Positions 4,974 through 7,479 of a stretch of DNA of 7,479 nt are shown in pieces. The stretch is from contig JBEKDJ010000380.1 in assembly GCA_050014415.1 (NCBI GenBank), positions 1 through 7,479 on the forward strand, written 5' to 3'. The DNA is from JBEKDJ01 sp050014415. Its GTDB lineage: Bacteria; Desulfobacterota; BSN033; UBA1163. Positions within the stretch are counted from its first letter, which is position 1, and each line of letters opens with the position of its first letter. The notes under the pieces are model-generated. The model did not search any database. It was given only the letters and a program-made list of their open reading frames with translations, and had not been told where the DNA came from. The translations under genes were made by a program, and so were the position numbers.

Positions 4974-5205
4974 GTTTTTTTTGTTTCGATCTTTACGCAT
5001 CTGCGTAAATGTCAAAAAAGGAGGTCAAAACAGCGGAAGCCGAGGCCGAAAAGAAGGGAGGAAAGAGTTCGAAGAGACCGTGTGGTGTGGTGGGTGTAAT
5101 GACCACTGCGAGACTTTGAATGTGATCGAGGGACGGGACATTCCGAAAGAGGATAACGACGGTTTTGAATACGGAATCTGCGATCACTGCGTCATGGACC
5201 TCTAA
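4963..5205 (+). CDS. Small Cys-rich, probably zinc-binding protein; start unresolved
   Basis: The C-terminal 42 residues are convincing: W-C-G-G-C near the start and ICDHC near the end, two CxxC pairs separated by about 28 residues with an acidic loop, a usual treble-clef/zinc-ribbon spacing. I do not recognise the family. The start is a puzzle. TTG 4963 gives the longest frame and overlaps the HTH gene by 11 bases but has no ribosome site. A very strong site, AAAAGGAGGT (5016-5025), has no start codon at the proper distance. ATG 5009 opens another frame (MSKKEVKTAEAEAEKKGGK) that looks natural but stops at 5119, and a -1 shift in the purine-rich 5040-5075 stretch would join it to the Cys-rich part. 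GTG 5080 would give only that part. The stop is TAA 5203-5205. Confidence 0.5.
   Translation: MSGEFFLFRSLRICVNVKKGGQNSGSRGRKEGRKEFEETVWCGGCNDHCETLNVIEGRDIPKEDNDGFEYGICDHCVMDL
4992..5009. promoter_or_regulatory. Perfect palindrome between HTH gene and small Cys-rich gene, candidate operator
   Basis: TTTACGCA-TC-TGCGTAAA is an 18-base perfect 8-2-8 inverted repeat, 18 bases after the HTH stop. The preceding T8 run (4975-4982) and the lack of a T tract after it argue against a terminator, so a protein-binding site is more likely. Confidence 0.55.
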
Positions 5206-5250
5206 GAAAAAACGAATTGACCGGCCGGGACAACCAGGGAGCAAGAAACA

Positions 5251-5310
5251 ATGGGAGGGGAGTTTAAATTTCCCGAAATCCAAGGGATCCAAAAAGAGAG
5301 AAGAAAATAA
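5251..5310 (+). CDS. Possible 19-residue leader peptide before the primase-helicase
   Basis: ATG 5251 follows AGGGAG (5236-5241) after 9 bases and encodes MGGEFKFPEIQGIQKERRK, ending at TAA 5308-5310, two bases before the primase ATG. The primase itself has only AAGG touching its ATG and no well-spaced ribosome site, so ribosomes finishing the peptide could restart on it (translational coupling). There is no family recognition; the peptide may matter only as a translated leader. Confidence 0.4.
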   Translation: MGGEFKFPEIQGIQKERRK

Positions 5311-5312
5311 GG

Positions 5313-7385
5313 ATGGAAAAGAAACTTTTTTATCTGTTGGATACTGAAACAAACAAAACCATCCCGACTGAAGCTGTAAGAAAAGAACGTCAGGCCCAGT
5401 GGGAATCTCTCTGTGCTAAGTGCAAAGGTTCAAGCCGAACTCTCATTATCAGTGACAAACTGAATATTTTTCACTGTTATAAATGCGGGTGGAAGGGAAC
5501 TCTTAATAATCTTGATAGACCCAAACAGCCAGTGAAAGAAAACAAAAAGCAGAATGCCCTACTCTCTAACTCTGAAAAGGAAAATCAATCATCCGGTGCG
5601 ATCATCTCCGAGCTACCGGACCCGGAACCGGACGATTCAATATTTAAAACTCACTGGAAGGAATATTTTGACCTTGGTTTGCCCCCTTACCCTGCAGATA
5701 AGAAGAGGCCGATTGTTAAACTACAGAATGATGCTACAGGAGAATATATCCGCTACTCAAAGGAAGATTGTGAAAGATGGGCAGAGGAAAACCCCCATGC
5801 TAACATTTGGGTTTTGATAGGATCTAAGTTTGTGATTTTCGATCCGGACGGACCGCTTGCAGAGGCTTTTGTTCAATCCCTGAATCTACCAAAGTGCCCT
5901 ACCGCTAAGAGCGGGGGGAAGTCCAGACATAGGTATTTTAAGACAAGCGAACCCTTAGACTTCCTAGTATTAAAATTTGAGAAGGACGATAAGCTTGAAG
6001 TAAGAACCGGACCTATCGGTATAATGGTCCCCCCGTCAATCCATCCCGAAACAGGGCGCGCCTATCAGTGGGAACCTGGACATTCTCCACGGGAGATCCC
6101 CTTCCCTGAATTTCCTAAAGAGGCCTATGAAAAGATCGAGGCGAAGATACCACCGCCTAAGATGTCAAAACCCTGTGGAGATAACAACGATTCTGATTTG
6201 GGAAGGTTTGATGTTGAAAAGTATCTATCCGATTACGGGATAGATTACAAACCCAAACAGCGCGGAGACAGAATTCTCTATCTTCTGAGAAGATGCCTAT
6301 GGAGTGCCGAACACGGCCACGGAGACAAGCCGGGCCATGGAGCGATCATACAAAACCTATCGAGCGGAAAACTTGGATATAAGTGTTTTCATAACTCATG
6401 CTTTGAAAAGACATGGCATGAGGCGCGACAGGCAATCTCAGGGGAAGGAATCATTGTTAAATACTGTGAAGTGAAAAATCAACCCTCTTCTCAGGAAAAT
6501 TCCACGGGCGTAAATATACCGATGGATAAAAACAGGCAATCCAAAAACATTGCAGAAGAGTTGCGAATGTGGGTTGACAATGCTTACGGGAATTTCACCT
6601 CTTTACAAATCTATACTGAGCTTAATATTAGCGCGCCTGCCGATAAAAGACTGTGCCGGGTTACCCTTCATAGGTTAGTCGAAAGCGGGGAGATTGAACG
6701 GGGCCTCACGAACGGAACATACCGAAAGATTGACCGGGAAGCCATGATTATAGAAATTAAAGACACCATCTCGAACCCTCTTCCCGTAAAATGGCCGGGG
6801 GGCCTTGAAAAATATGTCAAAATAATGCGCAAAAGTACCATAGGGGTAGCGGGCACGATGCAGGCCGGGAAAACCGCCTATCTTTTAAACGTGGCATGGG
6901 ATAACAGGAATTTAATGAAAACTTTCTATTTTAGCTCAGAATTTGGAGCAGACGAATTGAGGCAACGCCTTGAGGGGTTTCCATATCTTCTTGACGGATG
7001 GAGAAAGATCACCTTCATTGAGAAGTCAAGGGACTTTCAGGACGTGATTGATCCAGACGGCTTGAACGTCATTGATTATTTGGAAGTCTCAGACGAGGGC
7101 GAATTTTATAAAATGGGAATCCAGATCAAAAGAATCTATGAAAAATTAAGGGATGGAATCGCGGTGATCGGCCTTCAAAAGAAATTCGGGAGTGACTTTG
7201 GCTATGGGGGGCAGCCGACAGCCGATAAACCAAGACTTTATATTAGCCTTGAAAAGCAAACCCTAAAGATCGTAAAAGCCAAACTTTGGGCCACAACAGT
7301 CAACCCAGATGGTATGACCAGGAAATTCAACCTCGTCCAGGGGGCGAGGTTTTTATGGGACGAATGGCAAATCCCACAAGTGTAA
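5313..7385 (+). CDS. Multidomain primase-helicase (zinc ribbon, AEP primase-polymerase, Cys/His cluster, winged helix, RecA/DnaB-like ATPase)
   Basis: This is a 690-residue intact protein likely to start replication of the element by making primers and unwinding DNA. Domains by residue: a zinc ribbon with C34xxC37 and C55xxC58; a bifunctional primase-polymerase domain of archaeo-eukaryotic type at about 115-270, with the metal pair D177-P-D179 (VIFDPDG), S-G-G then H206 (SGGKSRHRYF), and EVRTGPIGIMVPPSIHPETG, the usual R-x-G...PPS-x-H block, in which E229 may stand for the third acid; a Cys/His cluster at about 328-363 (C328, H334/H336, C358-F-H360, C363), as in phage primase middle domains; a winged helix at about 405-475; and an ATPase at about 495-690 with Walker A GTMQAGKT (514-521), Walker B D588 (NVIDYLEV) and a following GIAVIGLQKK strand (sensor Gln622 likely). 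ATG 5313 is chosen because the preceding leader ends two bases upstream. Its frame is undamaged, unlike its neighbours. Confidence 0.85.
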   Translation: MEKKLFYLLDTETNKTIPTEAVRKERQAQWESLCAKCKGSSRTLIISDKLNIFHCYKCGWKGTLNNLDRPKQPVKENKKQNALLSNSEKENQSSGAIISELPDPEPDDSIFKTHWKEYFDLGLPPYPADKKRPIVKLQNDATGEYIRYSKEDCERWAEENPHANIWVLIGSKFVIFDPDGPLAEAFVQSLNLPKCPTAKSGGKSRHRYFKTSEPLDFLVLKFEKDDKLEVRTGPIGIMVPPSIHPETGRAYQWEPGHSPREIPFPEFPKEAYEKIEAKIPPPKMSKPCGDNNDSDLGRFDVEKYLSDYGIDYKPKQRGDRILYLLRRCLWSAEHGHGDKPGHGAIIQNLSSGKLGYKCFHNSCFEKTWHEARQAISGEGIIVKYCEVKNQPSSQENSTGVNIPMDKNRQSKNIAEELRMWVDNAYGNFTSLQIYTELNISAPADKRLCRVTLHRLVESGEIERGLTNGTYRKIDREAMIIEIKDTISNPLPVKWPGGLEKYVKIMRKSTIGVAGTMQAGKTAYLLNVAWDNRNLMKTFYFSSEFGADELRQRLEGFPYLLDGWRKITFIEKSRDFQDVIDPDGLNVIDYLEVSDEGEFYKMGIQIKRIYEKLRDGIAVIGLQKKFGSDFGYGGQPTADKPRLYISLEKQTLKIVKAKLWATTVNPDGMTRKFNLVQGARFLWDEWQIPQV

Positions 7386-7479
7386 CATTTGTAACGTTTG
7401 AAACGTTTGAAACGAAACGTTACAAAAAAAGTGTAACGCTGCAAGAGAAAAGAAAAGAAAATAACATTAAGAAAAGAAA
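7364..7479 (+). CDS. 5' end of a basic protein with VTF/ETF repeats; runs off the window
   Basis: ATG 7364 overlaps the end of the primase gene by 22 bases in another frame and stays open to the edge (38 codons). The product begins MANPTSVTFVTFETFETKRY and then becomes strongly Lys/Glu/Asn-rich. A modest ribosome site (TGGGA, 7356-7360) lies just upstream. Phage genes after a replication helicase sometimes start with similar V-T repeats (from memory), but I cannot assign a function. The repeated tripeptides come straight from the 9-base DNA repeats beneath, so the N-terminus may be shaped by a DNA-level function. Confidence 0.55.
   Translation, partial: MANPTSVTFVTFETFETKRYKKSVTLQEKRKENNIKKR
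7382..7438. repeat. 9-bp tandem repeats with 12-bp inverted repeat, candidate iteron or operator region
   Basis: Four 9-mers lie end to end: GTAACATTT (7382), GTAACGTTT (7391), GAAACGTTT (7400) and GAAACGAAA (7409). TTTGTAACGTTT (7388-7399) and AAACGTTACAAA (7415-7426) form a perfect 12-bp inverted repeat. GTAACG occurs again at 7433. The array begins on the stop codon of the primase-helicase, the position where iterons of a replication origin are often found. Confidence 0.5.

Noticed and set aside
5165..5347. 60-residue frame overlapping the end of the Cys-rich gene and the primase start
   Set aside because: It lies out of frame across two better-supported genes, has no ribosome site and no motif.
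4551..5352. Minus-strand frames opposite the HTH and Cys-rich genes (4551-5015, 4636-4947, 4993-5352)
   Set aside because: They lack good starts and motifs, and the plus strand has a promoter, an HTH fold and paired CxxC motifs in this stretch.
7382..7426. Possible CRISPR array
   Set aside because: The repeats are 9 bases, directly adjacent without spacers and imperfect, unlike CRISPR repeats separated by unique spacers.

Overview
The window joins two kinds of DNA. Bases 1 to about 2880 look like ordinary bacterial chromosome: the last codons of a periplasmic binding protein of the cobalamin/iron-complex ABC type, about 1 kb of decayed or non-coding DNA, and a secreted type-B carboxylesterase whose reading frame is broken by one extra base. 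Bases from about 3150 to the end look like the left part of an integrated mobile element (prophage, integrative plasmid or ICE): a methyltransferase remnant ending at its DPPW motif, a ParB-like/phage HTH protein split over three frames, a 51-residue gene in its own promoter-terminator cassette, a Cro/CI-like HTH protein, a small Cys-rich protein, and an intact 690-residue primase-helicase. A further gene runs off the right edge. The signal peptide on the esterase and the BtuF-like protein fit a Gram-negative, free-living bacterium. Strong AGGAGG ribosome sites and sigma70-type promoters are used. I cannot name the lineage from sequence alone.

Layout: 1-189 binding-protein 3' end; 190-1179 no intact gene, with a probable flavin-reductase remnant (about 312-470), a promoter-like site with an overlapping inverted repeat (813-856), an 11-bp direct repeat (901-929) and a terminator-like hairpin (1057-1079); 1180-2806 esterase; 2845-2880 hairpin; 2881-3334 non-coding, with a promoter, two tandem intrinsic terminators and a probable three-way-junction RNA; 3335-3656 MT-A70 remnant; 3666-4281 ParB-like/HTH remnant carrying two related palindromes; 4231-4525 autonomous small-gene cassette; 4558-5205 regulator and small Cys-rich protein; 5251-7385 leader peptide and primase-helicase; 7364 to the end, a partial gene that starts inside the primase stop region and is built on 9-bp repeats.

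How the parts may work together: the primase-helicase combines a zinc ribbon, an archaeo-eukaryotic-type primase-polymerase domain, a second Cys/His cluster, a winged helix and a RecA/DnaB-like ATPase, which is a complete replication-initiation kit for an element. Short perfect inverted repeats sit at or near several control points (3915-3930, 3977-3994, 4231-4250, 4992-5009, 7388-7426). They suggest an element with at least one DNA-binding regulator or partition-type protein. The 51-residue gene, with a near-consensus promoter, an operator-like palindrome over its -35 and its own terminator, is the most interesting uncharacterised unit. Several genes carry single-base frame breaks. Whether these are real decay or sequence errors is the main uncertainty of the window.
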